The notes below the pieces were generated by a model, which saw nothing but the letters and a program-made list of their open reading frames with translations, made no database searches and was not told where the DNA came from. Shown one piece after another: positions 1-8,354 of a stretch of 10,434 nucleotides of DNA; positions within the stretch are counted from its first letter, which is position 1; the number at the start of each line of letters is the position of its first letter. The stretch lies in contig CADBQJ010000144.1 in NCBI GenBank assembly GCA_902796785.1, forward strand, positions 1-10,434, read 5' to 3'. Both the position numbers and the translations under genes were made by a program. The DNA comes from Fibrobacter succinogenes. GTDB taxonomy: Bacteria > Fibrobacterota > Fibrobacteria > Fibrobacterales > CADBQJ01.

Positions 1-28
1 GAAAGCCCTCCCGACCGGGAGGGCTTTC
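1..28 (-). terminator. Intrinsic terminator of the citrate synthase operon, possibly bidirectional
   Basis: A perfect 12-bp inverted repeat (1-12 pairs with 17-28) encloses the tetraloop at 13-16. The stem is GC-rich in the middle, with an AAA/TTT step near the ends. It lies 45 nt beyond the gltA stop, where termination of the minus-strand operon is expected. On the plus strand the stem is followed by ATTTTCG, so it could also stop a convergent gene to the left of the window. The U-tract on the minus-strand side runs off the window edge and cannot be assessed. Confidence 0.85.
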
Positions 29-72
29 ATTTTCGTTCGCGGACGATTTCGCGGCGCGATTCCGGACGACCC

Positions 73-1364
<1,292 letters not shown>

Positions 1365-1365
<1 letters not shown>

Positions 1366-2555
1366 CAAAGGTAGTTTTTTTCCAACCAGCCGCGGAGCAG
1401 CCCGAATCCCGCGCGAAGCCCCTCGGAATCGGCCACCAGGGCCAGGACCAGCGCCCCTTCGTCGAAATCGTAGAAGAAGCCGGGGTGGACGAATAGCCCC
1501 GTCTCGCGCAGCAGGTCGAGCGTCAGCCGCTCCTCGTCGGCGTCGAGCGCCAGGACGGCGTACCAGCCGAAGGGCTCGGAGAGGATCCGGACCTTCGAGG
1601 CGAGGTCCGAGAAGACCTCGAGGAAGATCCCGCGGTTCCGGGCCACCCGTTCGGCGAGGGCGGCGGAGGCGCGGTCGACGAGCGGCAGCAGGGAGGGAAG
1701 CGCCGCCTGCGCGGGGCCGCCGACGTTCAGGCAGGCGTCCGCGGCGTGCTCCAGCGCGTCGTTCCAGGCGCGGAGGTCGGCCTCGGGCCCGTAGAGGCGC
1801 ATCCAGGCGAGCTTGAGCTGCGGCGCGGCCAGCCACTTCGAGAGCCCGGAGAGGACCGCGACCGGAACGCCGAGCGAGTCCCAGTCGCACGTCGGCTCAT
1901 CGGCGCGGGGACCCAGCAGCCGGAAGACCTCGTCCACGACCAGGCAGAGCCCGCGGCGCGCGCAGAACTCCCCGATCCTCCGCCACTCCTCCGGCGTGGG
2001 GACCGCCCCGGTCGGGTTGTGCGGCGCGACCACGACGAGGGCGCGGGCCTTCGGGGGGACGCTCCACCGCTCGGGCTCCCAGGCCCACCGCAGCAGCTCC
2101 CCTTTCGCGGAAAAGCGCGGGACGAGGGGCGCCGGCGCCGTCCCGACCCCGGCGAGCGCGGCGATCTCGTCGAAGAGCGGATAGCCGGGCTCGGGCACGA
2201 GGACGGAGTCGCCCGGGTCGCCGAGCGTCTGGAAGAGCCAGGAGTAGAGCTCGCTGGTCGACGCGCCGACGAAGATCCGCTCGGCGTCGACCCGCTCGCC
2301 CCACCGCGCGTAGAAGGAGACCAGCGCCTCGCGCGCCGCCGGCGCCCCGTGCGGGTCGGGCCGGTAGCGCTTCCACGCCTCGATGTCCGCGAGCGCGGCG
2401 GCGACCTCGCCCCAGGGGAGGTCAAGGCCGGCGGAGGTCGGGTCGGTGGAGACCAGGGAGACGACGGGCTCGCCCCGCCGCTCGCGCTCCTCGCGCAGCG
2501 ACAGCAGCGGCGACGCGCTCTCGGTGGCCCAGGGAAGGCGGTTCGACAGGCGCAT
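1365..2555 (-). CDS. PLP-dependent aminotransferase, class I/II (fold type I), substrate unknown
   Basis: Predicted 396-aa cytoplasmic PLP enzyme of the aspartate aminotransferase fold. Visible landmarks: STSE phosphate-binding turn (99-102), PEPGYPLF with Tyr125 stacking on PLP, HNPTG (179-183), VVDEVF with Asp208 for the pyridine nitrogen, and SGLSK with Lys240 as the Schiff-base lysine, followed by APQLKLAW. Position 211 is Phe where many relatives have a cofactor-contacting Tyr. The C-terminal segment FVHPGFFYDFDEGALVLAL has no Arg at the usual carboxylate-binding place. From memory, a subgroup of class I/II enzymes shares this HPGxFxDF ending, so this is probably a subfamily trait and not decay. 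The gene starts 3 nt after the transporter stop with a good GAGGAG 6 nt upstream, and its stop overlaps the gltA start. Annotations such as alanine or aspartate aminotransferase would be guesses. Confidence 0.87.
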
Positions 2556-2558
2556 CGC

Positions 2559-4694
2559 CTACTCCTCGGGCTCCTCGTCCTTCTCGGGCTCGGGAGGCTG
2601 CGTCACGGCGACGGTCCGCGTGCGGTAGTTGGGGGCGTTCGCGTAGATCCGCCGCAGCCCCTTCACGGTCATCCAGACGCCGATGAGGAAGAAGGCGACC
2701 ATGCCCGCGCCCAGCTCCCATTCGGCGCGCACGGCGAACCCGACGCCGAAGAGCCCGGCGTAGACCGAGCCGGTCCCCATCGCCCAGAGGAAGAGGGATT
2801 CGGCCAGGCGCCGCTTGGTGGGGCCGGCGGAGGGGATGGCGTTCCAGAAGCCCATGGGCCGCACGCGCGCGACGAACTTCTCGAGCGTCGCCCGGTCGGT
2901 GGCCGGGGTGGCGAAGGTGACCGCGACGGAGACGACGCCGCTGATCAGCGAGATCATCGCGATCGCGTGGATGGAGTGCGAGCAGAGCTCCTCGGGGAAG
3001 ATCCCGCCCAGCCCGTTCACCACGCAGAGGTGGTTCGCCACCGAAAGCCCGAGCGCGGTCAGCAGCCCCGCCAGCTCGGTCCAGGCGTTGGCGCGCCACC
3101 AGAACCAGCGCAGCAGGTGCGGAATCCCCATGCCGGCCATCATGCCGCCCCAGAACTCCCAGATCAGGCCGATCTCGCCCACGTTCCCGGCCACGATCAG
3201 CGCCAGGAAGACCACCAGCACGCAGGCCAGGCGGGCCACCAGCTTCTGCTCCACCGCGTGGACGCGCCGCTTGCGCTGGCACCACCTGCAGTAGAGGTCC
3301 ACGGCCACGTAGGAGGCGCCCCAGTTGACGTGCGAGGCCGCGCTCGACATGAAGGCCGCCAGCATGGCCACCAGCGCGAACCCGAGCGCGCCGGGCGGGA
3401 GCAGGTCGCGCATCATCGTGGGGATGGCCATCTCGCGGTCCTCGAAATAGCGGCCGTCCTTCGTCGAGAGCATGGTGAAGCCGCGCAGGGGGCATTGCGC
3501 GTAGTGGTCGACGCACCAGGTCTGCAGCTCGGTGCAGACGCCGGTGTCGACGCATTCGTTCATCTCCACCACCAGCCGGTCGTACTCCTGGCGGGGGTAG
3601 AGGACGAGGGCCGCCAGCGCCACCACCACCCAGGGCCAGTGGCGCAGCACGAAGTTGCCGACGGTGTAGAGGAACGAGCCGAACTCCGCGTCGGCGGGGG
3701 TCTTGGCCGCCTGGAACTGCTGCGCGGTGAAGCCCGAGCCGTCCACGGCGCCGTGCGTCCACCAGAGGAAGCCCAGCGAGAGGAGCAGCGCGCTCACCGG
3801 CATCCCCAGGGCGTTCGAGGAGATGCCGCCGCCGAGGTCGGGGATGAACTCCGCCATCTGCGTGGCCGAGAGGATCAGGTTCCCCGCGGAGTCGCGCATC
3901 GGCTCGCCGCCGGAGGGATAGAGCTCGGCGAGCGACCGCCAGAGCTCCTCGAAGCCGCCCACGCGCCACAGCGCGAAGCCGGCCGTCATCGTGGTGGCGA
4001 CGATGGCCAGCGCCACCTGGATCGTGTTGCAGACCAGCACCGCCCGCAGGCCGCCCATCATGGTGTAGACGAGGACGACGGCCAGGAGCAGGAGGATCGT
4101 GATGGCGTTGTCGAGCCCCTCGGGCCGGAGGAGGGCCGGGATGTTCGCGTCGAGGGCGGCGTAGGCCGCGTCGCCGACGATCGAGCGCCAGTCCACCAGC
4201 GGGCGGACGATCTTGGTCATGGCGGCCAGGATCCAGCCCAGGACGATCGAGTTGACGACGACGCCGGAGACCACCGCCTTCACCGTGCGGAGGACGCCCG
4301 TGGAGAGGCGGTCGGAGCCGTAGCGGAGCGTGACCAGCTCGGCGTCGGTCAGCACGGTGGCCTGGCGCCATTTCGCCGCGAAAAAGACGGTCATCGCCAT
4401 GGTGCCCAGCACCCCGCCCCACCAGAACCAGTTGGCGGAGATGCCGTACTGCGCCACCCAGCCCGAAATGACCAGGGGGGTGTCGGAGGCGAAGGTGGTG
4501 GCCACGAGGGAGCCGCCGATCCACCACCAGCGGGCGGTTCGGCCGCCGGCGAAGAAGCCCGTCAGCGACTCGGGGGCGCTCCCCGGGGGGACCGCGCCGG
4601 GCGGGGGCATGGGGATGCGGCGGAAGCGCCACCCCACGGCCAGGCAGACGAGCAGATAGGCGAGGACGACCCAGAGGTCGGGACTTTGTAACAT
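2559..4694 (-). CDS. Sodium:solute symporter family (SSS) transporter with a four-cysteine loop
   Basis: A 711-aa polytopic inner-membrane protein with about 14-15 hydrophobic segments from the N-terminus (MLQSPDLWVVLAYLL) to residue about 680, and a charged cytoplasmic tail rich in Pro and Glu. SSS-family landmarks: GFFAGGRTARWWW (46-58), TTFASDTPLVISGW in TM2 (66-79), the TMMGGLRAVL segment (211-220) and LAAFMSSAASHVNWGASY (445-462), which carries the Ser-rich stretch of the conserved Na+ site. It imports an unidentified solute using the sodium gradient. Residues 368-430, between two membrane spans, form a loop with Cys381, Cys387, Cys394 and Cys401. It is longer than the usual 500-600 aa family size. 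ATG 4694 is preferred; a TTG at 4706 would add four residues. It is first in the operon with the aminotransferase and gltA, and divergent from lptD, 24 bp away. Confidence 0.9.
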   Translation of the reverse strand: MLQSPDLWVVLAYLLVCLAVGWRFRRIPMPPPGAVPPGSAPESLTGFFAGGRTARWWWIGGSLVATTFASDTPLVISGWVAQYGISANWFWWGGVLGTMAMTVFFAAKWRQATVLTDAELVTLRYGSDRLSTGVLRTVKAVVSGVVVNSIVLGWILAAMTKIVRPLVDWRSIVGDAAYAALDANIPALLRPEGLDNAITILLLLAVVLVYTMMGGLRAVLVCNTIQVALAIVATTMTAGFALWRVGGFEELWRSLAELYPSGGEPMRDSAGNLILSATQMAEFIPDLGGGISSNALGMPVSALLLSLGFLWWTHGAVDGSGFTAQQFQAAKTPADAEFGSFLYTVGNFVLRHWPWVVVALAALVLYPRQEYDRLVVEMNECVDTGVCTELQTWCVDHYAQCPLRGFTMLSTKDGRYFEDREMAIPTMMRDLLPPGALGFALVAMLAAFMSSAASHVNWGASYVAVDLYCRWCQRKRRVHAVEQKLVARLACVLVVFLALIVAGNVGEIGLIWEFWGGMMAGMGIPHLLRWFWWRANAWTELAGLLTALGLSVANHLCVVNGLGGIFPEELCSHSIHAIAMISLISGVVSVAVTFATPATDRATLEKFVARVRPMGFWNAIPSAGPTKRRLAESLFLWAMGTGSVYAGLFGVGFAVRAEWELGAGMVAFFLIGVWMTVKGLRRIYANAPNYRTRTVAVTQPPEPEKDEEPEE
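2562..2567 (-). promoter_or_regulatory. Ribosome binding site of the aminotransferase gene
   Basis: GAGGAG on the minus strand lies 6 nt before the ATG at 2555. It coincides with the last two glutamate codons of the upstream transporter. It fixes the aminotransferase start and shows that this gene initiates independently although it follows immediately. Confidence 0.75.
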
Positions 4695-4726
4695 ATAGCC
4701 GTCCAAAACTAGCTAAATATGGCTAT
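4695..4726. promoter_or_regulatory. Minimal divergent control region with a symmetric element
   Basis: Only 4695-4718 lies between the two divergent starts. ATAGCC at 4695-4700 and GGCTAT at 4721-4726 form an inverted repeat whose centre (4710/4711) is also the centre of the palindrome CTAG (4709-4712). The minus strand carries TAGTTTTG (4711 down to 4704), which fits the Bacteroidota -7 pattern TAnnTTTG, but no TTTG sits at the expected upstream distance. The plus strand carries TAAATATG (4714-4721), one mismatch from the same pattern. The arms are short and chance symmetry is possible. No Shine-Dalgarno is visible for lptD, and only a partial GGACGG for the transporter. Confidence 0.35.
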
Positions 4727-7217
4727 GCCCCGATTTTTCCGCCGAACGACCGTTTTCGCGCCGCTTGCCCTCGCGCTGCTGGCGAACGCGGTCCCGGCGC
4801 AGGAGCTGACGGCGCCCGTCCGCACCGAGGCGGAGGAGAAAAGCCAGATTCCCGTCGACAGCGCCGAGGTCAGGGCGGCGGACTCCACCGCGAAGGCCAA
4901 CTCCCCCGACACGGTGGAGTACCGGGCGCTGGAAATCGGCTACTGGATGCGGAAATCGTCGCTCCGGCTCAGCTCGGGGGCGCAGCTCCAGTACCGCACC
5001 AGCACGCTCAAGGCCGACACCATCGACTACTCCTCGAAGAACCTGGTGGTGGAGGCCACGGGCGACCCCACGCTCCAGGACAAGGGCAGCCCCGACCTGG
5101 TCGGCTACAAGATGAAGTACGACCTCAGGCGCAAGGTGGGCCAGGTCTTCTACGGCTCCGCGCGGCAGGACAGGCAGCAGTTCAACGGCATGGACATCCG
5201 GCGCCTCTCCGACGGGCGGATCGAGATCGCGCGCGGCGACTTCTCCACCTGCGACAGCCTGGAGGACCAGCACTACTACTTCTACGCGCGGCGCATGACG
5301 ATGAAGCCCAACCAGAGCATGGTGGCGCGCCCCGTCGTGCTCAACATCGCCGACGTGCCCGTGGCCGTGCTCCCCTTCCTGGCCGCCCCCGTGGGCAACG
5401 AGCGCCGCTCCGGCCTGCTCACCCCCAAGTTCGGCGGCGACCAGGCGCAGGGCTTCTACATCGAGAACCTCGGCTTCTACTGGGCCACCAACGACTACAT
5501 GGACTTCACCTTCAGCGGCGAGCTGATGGAGGGCGAGAAGGGGAACTTCGACAGGACGAAGCTCAACGGGCTCTACCGCTACAACAAGCGCTACGTGCTC
5601 GACGGCCAGCTGGACTACAACTGGTGGCTGCAGGACCTCGACCCGAACCACGGCGGCGGCTGGGACCTCCACTTCAGGCACGCGCAGAAGCTGACCCCCG
5701 ACGGGCGCACCACCCTCTCCGGCGAAGGCAGCTTCGTCTCCTCCAACGACATCCGCCAGGCCAACGGCACCGACCGCGAGACCGTCCTCGACCAGCAGGC
5801 CAACGCCACCCTCGCCTTCCGCCGCCAGTGGCGCAACAACGCCACGCTGACCGCCACGGTCAAGCAGGAGCAGCAGCTCACGCCGACGAACAACGTCCTC
5901 CCCTCCTCGCGGCAGCTCCCCGACCTGGCCTTCTCCGCGGGCGGCCAGCTCTTCCCCGGGAACGACGACCCCTACGACACGACCGAGGCCCGCTGGTGGG
6001 AGAAGATCTCCTACAGCTACTCCTTCCGCGGCAACCAGTACATGCGCGAGACCGAGCGCACGAAGGACCACCCCGACGGCGCGGGCGTCTCCGACACCAC
6101 CTGGATCGGCGCGCGGGACGAGCTCACGCTGCGCTACCAGGGCTCGCTCGGACGCTACGTCAACGTCACCCCCAGCCTGAACTGGAAGGACTACTGGAGC
6201 GCCGACTCGTGGAACCTGGACGACAGCACGCGCCATTCGGAGGTCGACCCCTCGAACGGCTCCTTCGGCTCCTACGACAACCAGTTCAGCGCCTCCATCA
6301 CGGCCGACACAAAGCTCTACGGCACCTGGATCCCCGAATGGGGCCGCTTCACGGGGATCCGCCACGTCGTCAGCCCCTCCGTGGGATGGACCTGGGCGCC
6401 CGAGATGGACAGCAACCGGACGATGGTGATGCACCCGCTGATCCACCCCGGCTCCACCTACCAGGAGGAGCGGCAGGCGCTCACCTTCTCGCTGGGCAAC
6501 GACTTCGACCTCAAGTACCTGCTCGACGACGCCTCCGGGAACGGCGCCGCGAAGAAGACCGGCGCCGACTCGACGGCGAAAGCGGAGAAGAAGTACGGCC
6601 ACCTCAAGGTGCTCGGCATCAGCTCCTCGGGCAACTACAACTTCGCCAGGAGCGACAGCGCCCTCAGCGACATCTCCAGCCGCGTCACGCTGCAGCTCTC
6701 GCAGAACTACGCCTTCTCGGTCAACTTCGTCCACACGCTCTACGACTCGTGGGGCGAGCGCGACCCGTACGAGATCGGCGCCCCCATCCTCAAGTCCTAC
6801 TCCTACTCCTTCAACCGGTCGTTCCGCTGGGGCGGGCGGTTCAACGCCGGGCTCCCCCGCGCGCTGCGCGACTACGAGACCACGCCGTGGAGCGCGAGCC
6901 TCTCCTACTCCTACTCCTTCAACGCCACGCGCGTCTCGAAGGAGGCCTTCAAGGAGACCTCCAGCCACAGCGCCAACCTCGGCGCCAACCTCAACCCCTC
7001 GCCCAACTGGCAGATGGCCTACGCCACCCACTACAACTTCGACCAGAACGAGTTCGCCGAGCACCGCTTCACGTTCGAGCGCAAGCTCCACTGCTGGCAG
7101 ATGAACTTCACCTGGACCCCCGTCGGCCCCGCGCGCGGCTGGTCCTTCGCCGTCAGCGTCACCGACCTGCCCGACATCAAGCTCCAGGCCGCGGACAATC
7201 ATCGGAAGAGGACTTGA
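4719..7217 (+). CDS. lptD: LPS-assembly protein LptD (outer-membrane beta-barrel)
   Basis: An 832-aa outer-membrane translocon that inserts lipopolysaccharide into the outer leaflet, known in the family to work with the lipoprotein LptE and the LptA/C bridge. Residues 1-28 form a Sec signal peptide (RFFRR, hydrophobic core, cleavage near VPAQE). Residues about 75-180 are the periplasmic OstA-like beta-jellyroll, with LKADTIDYSSKNLVVEATGDP typical of LptA/LptD. Residues about 190-245 (RPVVLNIADVPVAVLPFLA, then RRSGLLTPKFGG) are the strongly conserved entry to the barrel, and the rest is alternating aromatic and polar beta-strands. Only two cysteines remain, Cys178 and Cys792, well placed for one disulphide linking periplasmic domain and barrel. 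A Lys/Ala-rich loop at about 600-625 is probably surface- or periplasm-exposed. ATG 4725 is an alternative start. It is divergent from the transporter; the next gene starts 129 nt downstream with its own promoter candidate. Confidence 0.94.
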   Translation: MAMPRFFRRTTVFAPLALALLANAVPAQELTAPVRTEAEEKSQIPVDSAEVRAADSTAKANSPDTVEYRALEIGYWMRKSSLRLSSGAQLQYRTSTLKADTIDYSSKNLVVEATGDPTLQDKGSPDLVGYKMKYDLRRKVGQVFYGSARQDRQQFNGMDIRRLSDGRIEIARGDFSTCDSLEDQHYYFYARRMTMKPNQSMVARPVVLNIADVPVAVLPFLAAPVGNERRSGLLTPKFGGDQAQGFYIENLGFYWATNDYMDFTFSGELMEGEKGNFDRTKLNGLYRYNKRYVLDGQLDYNWWLQDLDPNHGGGWDLHFRHAQKLTPDGRTTLSGEGSFVSSNDIRQANGTDRETVLDQQANATLAFRRQWRNNATLTATVKQEQQLTPTNNVLPSSRQLPDLAFSAGGQLFPGNDDPYDTTEARWWEKISYSYSFRGNQYMRETERTKDHPDGAGVSDTTWIGARDELTLRYQGSLGRYVNVTPSLNWKDYWSADSWNLDDSTRHSEVDPSNGSFGSYDNQFSASITADTKLYGTWIPEWGRFTGIRHVVSPSVGWTWAPEMDSNRTMVMHPLIHPGSTYQEERQALTFSLGNDFDLKYLLDDASGNGAAKKTGADSTAKAEKKYGHLKVLGISSSGNYNFARSDSALSDISSRVTLQLSQNYAFSVNFVHTLYDSWGERDPYEIGAPILKSYSYSFNRSFRWGGRFNAGLPRALRDYETTPWSASLSYSYSFNATRVSKEAFKETSSHSANLGANLNPSPNWQMAYATHYNFDQNEFAEHRFTFERKLHCWQMNFTWTPVGPARGWSFAVSVTDLPDIKLQAADNHRKRT

Positions 7218-7228
7218 GCAGGGATCGG

Positions 7229-7256
7229 GGATTAGGGATTAGGGATTAGGGATTAG
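7229..7256 (+). repeat. Four tandem GGATTAG heptamers (telomere-like G-tract array)
   Basis: Four exact head-to-tail copies of GGATTAG start 12 nt after the lptD stop, preceded by an imperfect unit (GGGATC at 7221-7226). Read as G-tracts this is GGGG, three GGG and a final GGGG at 7227-7259, separated by ATTA loops, which satisfies the usual four-tract G-quadruplex pattern on the sense strand and in the lptD mRNA. Such arrays can change copy number by slippage. No ordinary hairpin terminator is visible between lptD and the next gene. Confidence 0.9.
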
Positions 7257-7293
7257 GGGCGTTTTCGGGTCCGTTTTCGCTTTTTTCCGCCAT

Positions 7294-7326
7294 TTTGCCC
7301 GTTTCCCGCCTAGAATCCTAAATTTG
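7294..7326 (+). promoter_or_regulatory. Candidate Bacteroidota-type promoter for the nucleotidyltransferase operon
   Basis: TTTG at 7294-7297 is followed after 21 nt by TAAATTTG at 7319-7326. This fits the TTTG-N19-21-TAnnTTTG pattern known for the primary sigma factor of Bacteroidota. It would start transcription near 7331, about 15 nt before the start codon, and GAGGT (7337-7341) lies 5 nt before the ATG. The surrounding T-rich stretch stands out from the GC-rich coding DNA. No good sigma-70 -35/-10 pair was seen. Confidence 0.5.
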
Positions 7327-7346
7327 ACGGAAAATCGAGGTTCGCG

Positions 7347-8354
7347 ATGAAAGTGATCATTCCCGTGGCCGGCATCGGCTCCCGCCTCCGCCCCCAGACG
7401 CTGTTCCTGCCCAAGTCGCTGCTGCCCGTGGGCGGCTCGAACATCCTGGGCCACATCATCGACTCGCTGGACAGGCTGGACATCAGCGAGCTGATCCTGG
7501 TGACCGGCTACAAGGGCGAGCTGATCGAGGAGTACATGGCCCGCCGCAAGGTGGAGCGCGCCGCCCTTTCGGAAGTCCCCGTCCATTTCGTCCACCAGGC
7601 CAAGCCCCGCGGGCTGGGCGAGGCGATCCACCTCTGCGCCCCGCACCTGGACGACGACGAGCCGGTGCTGATCGTCCTGGGCGACACGCTCTTCAAGGCG
7701 AACCTCCGCGCGATCGTCTCGAGCCAGGTCTCGCAGCTCTGCACCCGCAAGGTGGGCGACCCCGAGCGGTTCGGCGTGGTGGTGACCGACGAGGACGGCC
7801 GCATCCGCAGGCTGGTGGAGAAGCCCGTGCAGTTCGTCTCGGACCAGGCGATCGTCGGCATCTACTGGATCCGCGAGACCAAGGCGCTGAAGGAGGCGCT
7901 CGACGGCATCGTGGCCCGCAACATCCGCACCAGCGGCGAATACCAGCTGACCGACGCGCTGGCGGCCATGCTCGAGATGGGCGTGGAGTTCCGCAGCGCG
8001 GCCATCGAGGACTGGCTGGACTGCGGCAAGCCCGAGACGCTGCTCGAGACCAACCGCAAGCTGCTGCAGATCCAGACGCGCAACTGCTCGCCCCAGCTGG
8101 TCAACTGCCGGCTGACCCCGCCCTACTACATCGGCGACAACGTCCGCCTCTCCAACTGCTCCATCGGCCCGAACGTCTCGATCTTCTCGAACGTGGAGGC
8201 CACCGACAGCGAGATCTCCGACGCGGTGATCGGCGAGGCGACGCGCATCCGCAATTCGAAGCTGACCCGCACCCTGATCGGCCGCCACTGCGCCGTGAAG
8301 GACTTCTCGGGCTCCCTGAACCTCGGCGACTACAGCGAGGTCGGCACGCTTTGA
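7347..8354 (+). CDS. Sugar-1-phosphate nucleotidylyltransferase (NDP-sugar pyrophosphorylase)
   Basis: A 335-aa cytoplasmic enzyme expected to join a sugar 1-phosphate to an NTP, giving an NDP-sugar for surface polysaccharide. The N-terminal Rossmann-like domain (about 1-240) begins with the pyrophosphorylase signature AGIGSRLRPQT (8-18) and Lys23 in PKSLLPVGG. PRGLGEAI (87-94) lines the nucleotide pocket, LGDT (111-114) holds the metal-binding Asp113, and VEKP (157-160), GEYQLTD (198-204) and WLDCGKPETLLETN (223-236) follow. From about 245 to the end, hexapeptide-like repeats (YYIGDNVRLSNCSIGPNVSIF and on) form a short left-handed beta-helix. This resembles RmlA/GlmU-type enzymes, but the sugar and the nucleotide cannot be assigned. 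GAGGT 5 nt upstream supports the start. It is first in the operon with maf, the RodZ-like gene and hisB. Confidence 0.9.
   Translation: MKVIIPVAGIGSRLRPQTLFLPKSLLPVGGSNILGHIIDSLDRLDISELILVTGYKGELIEEYMARRKVERAALSEVPVHFVHQAKPRGLGEAIHLCAPHLDDDEPVLIVLGDTLFKANLRAIVSSQVSQLCTRKVGDPERFGVVVTDEDGRIRRLVEKPVQFVSDQAIVGIYWIRETKALKEALDGIVARNIRTSGEYQLTDALAAMLEMGVEFRSAAIEDWLDCGKPETLLETNRKLLQIQTRNCSPQLVNCRLTPPYYIGDNVRLSNCSIGPNVSIFSNVEATDSEISDAVIGEATRIRNSKLTRTLIGRHCAVKDFSGSLNLGDYSEVGTL
8337..8341 (+). promoter_or_regulatory. Ribosome binding site supporting the TTG start of maf
   Basis: GAGGT lies 9 nt before the TTG at 8351, inside the last codons of the nucleotidyltransferase gene. No in-frame ATG or GTG is available between it and the conserved LLLASGSPRR N-terminus of Maf, so it helps decide the unusual start codon. 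Confidence 0.55.

Noticed and set aside
1366..1890. N-terminal extension of citrate synthase by about 175 residues
   Set aside because: The extension is Arg-rich junk in the shadow of the aminotransferase gene. The conserved citrate synthase begins just after 1365.
1746..4691. A 981-aa plus-strand open frame opposite the transporter and aminotransferase
   Set aside because: Antisense shadow produced by high GC. Its product is a low-complexity His/Arg/Gly/Asp-rich string without domains, while the minus strand encodes recognisable proteins.
4695..4706. TTG at 4706 as transporter start
   Set aside because: Adds just four residues and sits within the possible promoter element. ATG 4694 is simpler, but TTG is not excluded.
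4713..7202. An 829-aa minus-strand open frame opposite lptD
   Set aside because: Val/Gly/Ala-rich shadow with no motif. The plus strand has a signal peptide and the LptD signature.
5624..7249. A 541-aa plus-strand frame inside lptD, and similar long frames over the hisB and citrate synthase regions
   Set aside because: Arg/Pro-rich out-of-frame translations typical of GC-rich coding DNA. They overlap well supported genes completely.
7221..7259. CRISPR array, or a true telomere
   Set aside because: Units are 7 nt with no spacers, and the array is internal between two genes, so neither fits.
7260..7318. Rho-independent terminator for lptD
   Set aside because: T-rich tracts are present but I find no convincing GC-rich hairpin in front of them; CGTTTTCG occurs twice as a direct repeat, not inverted.
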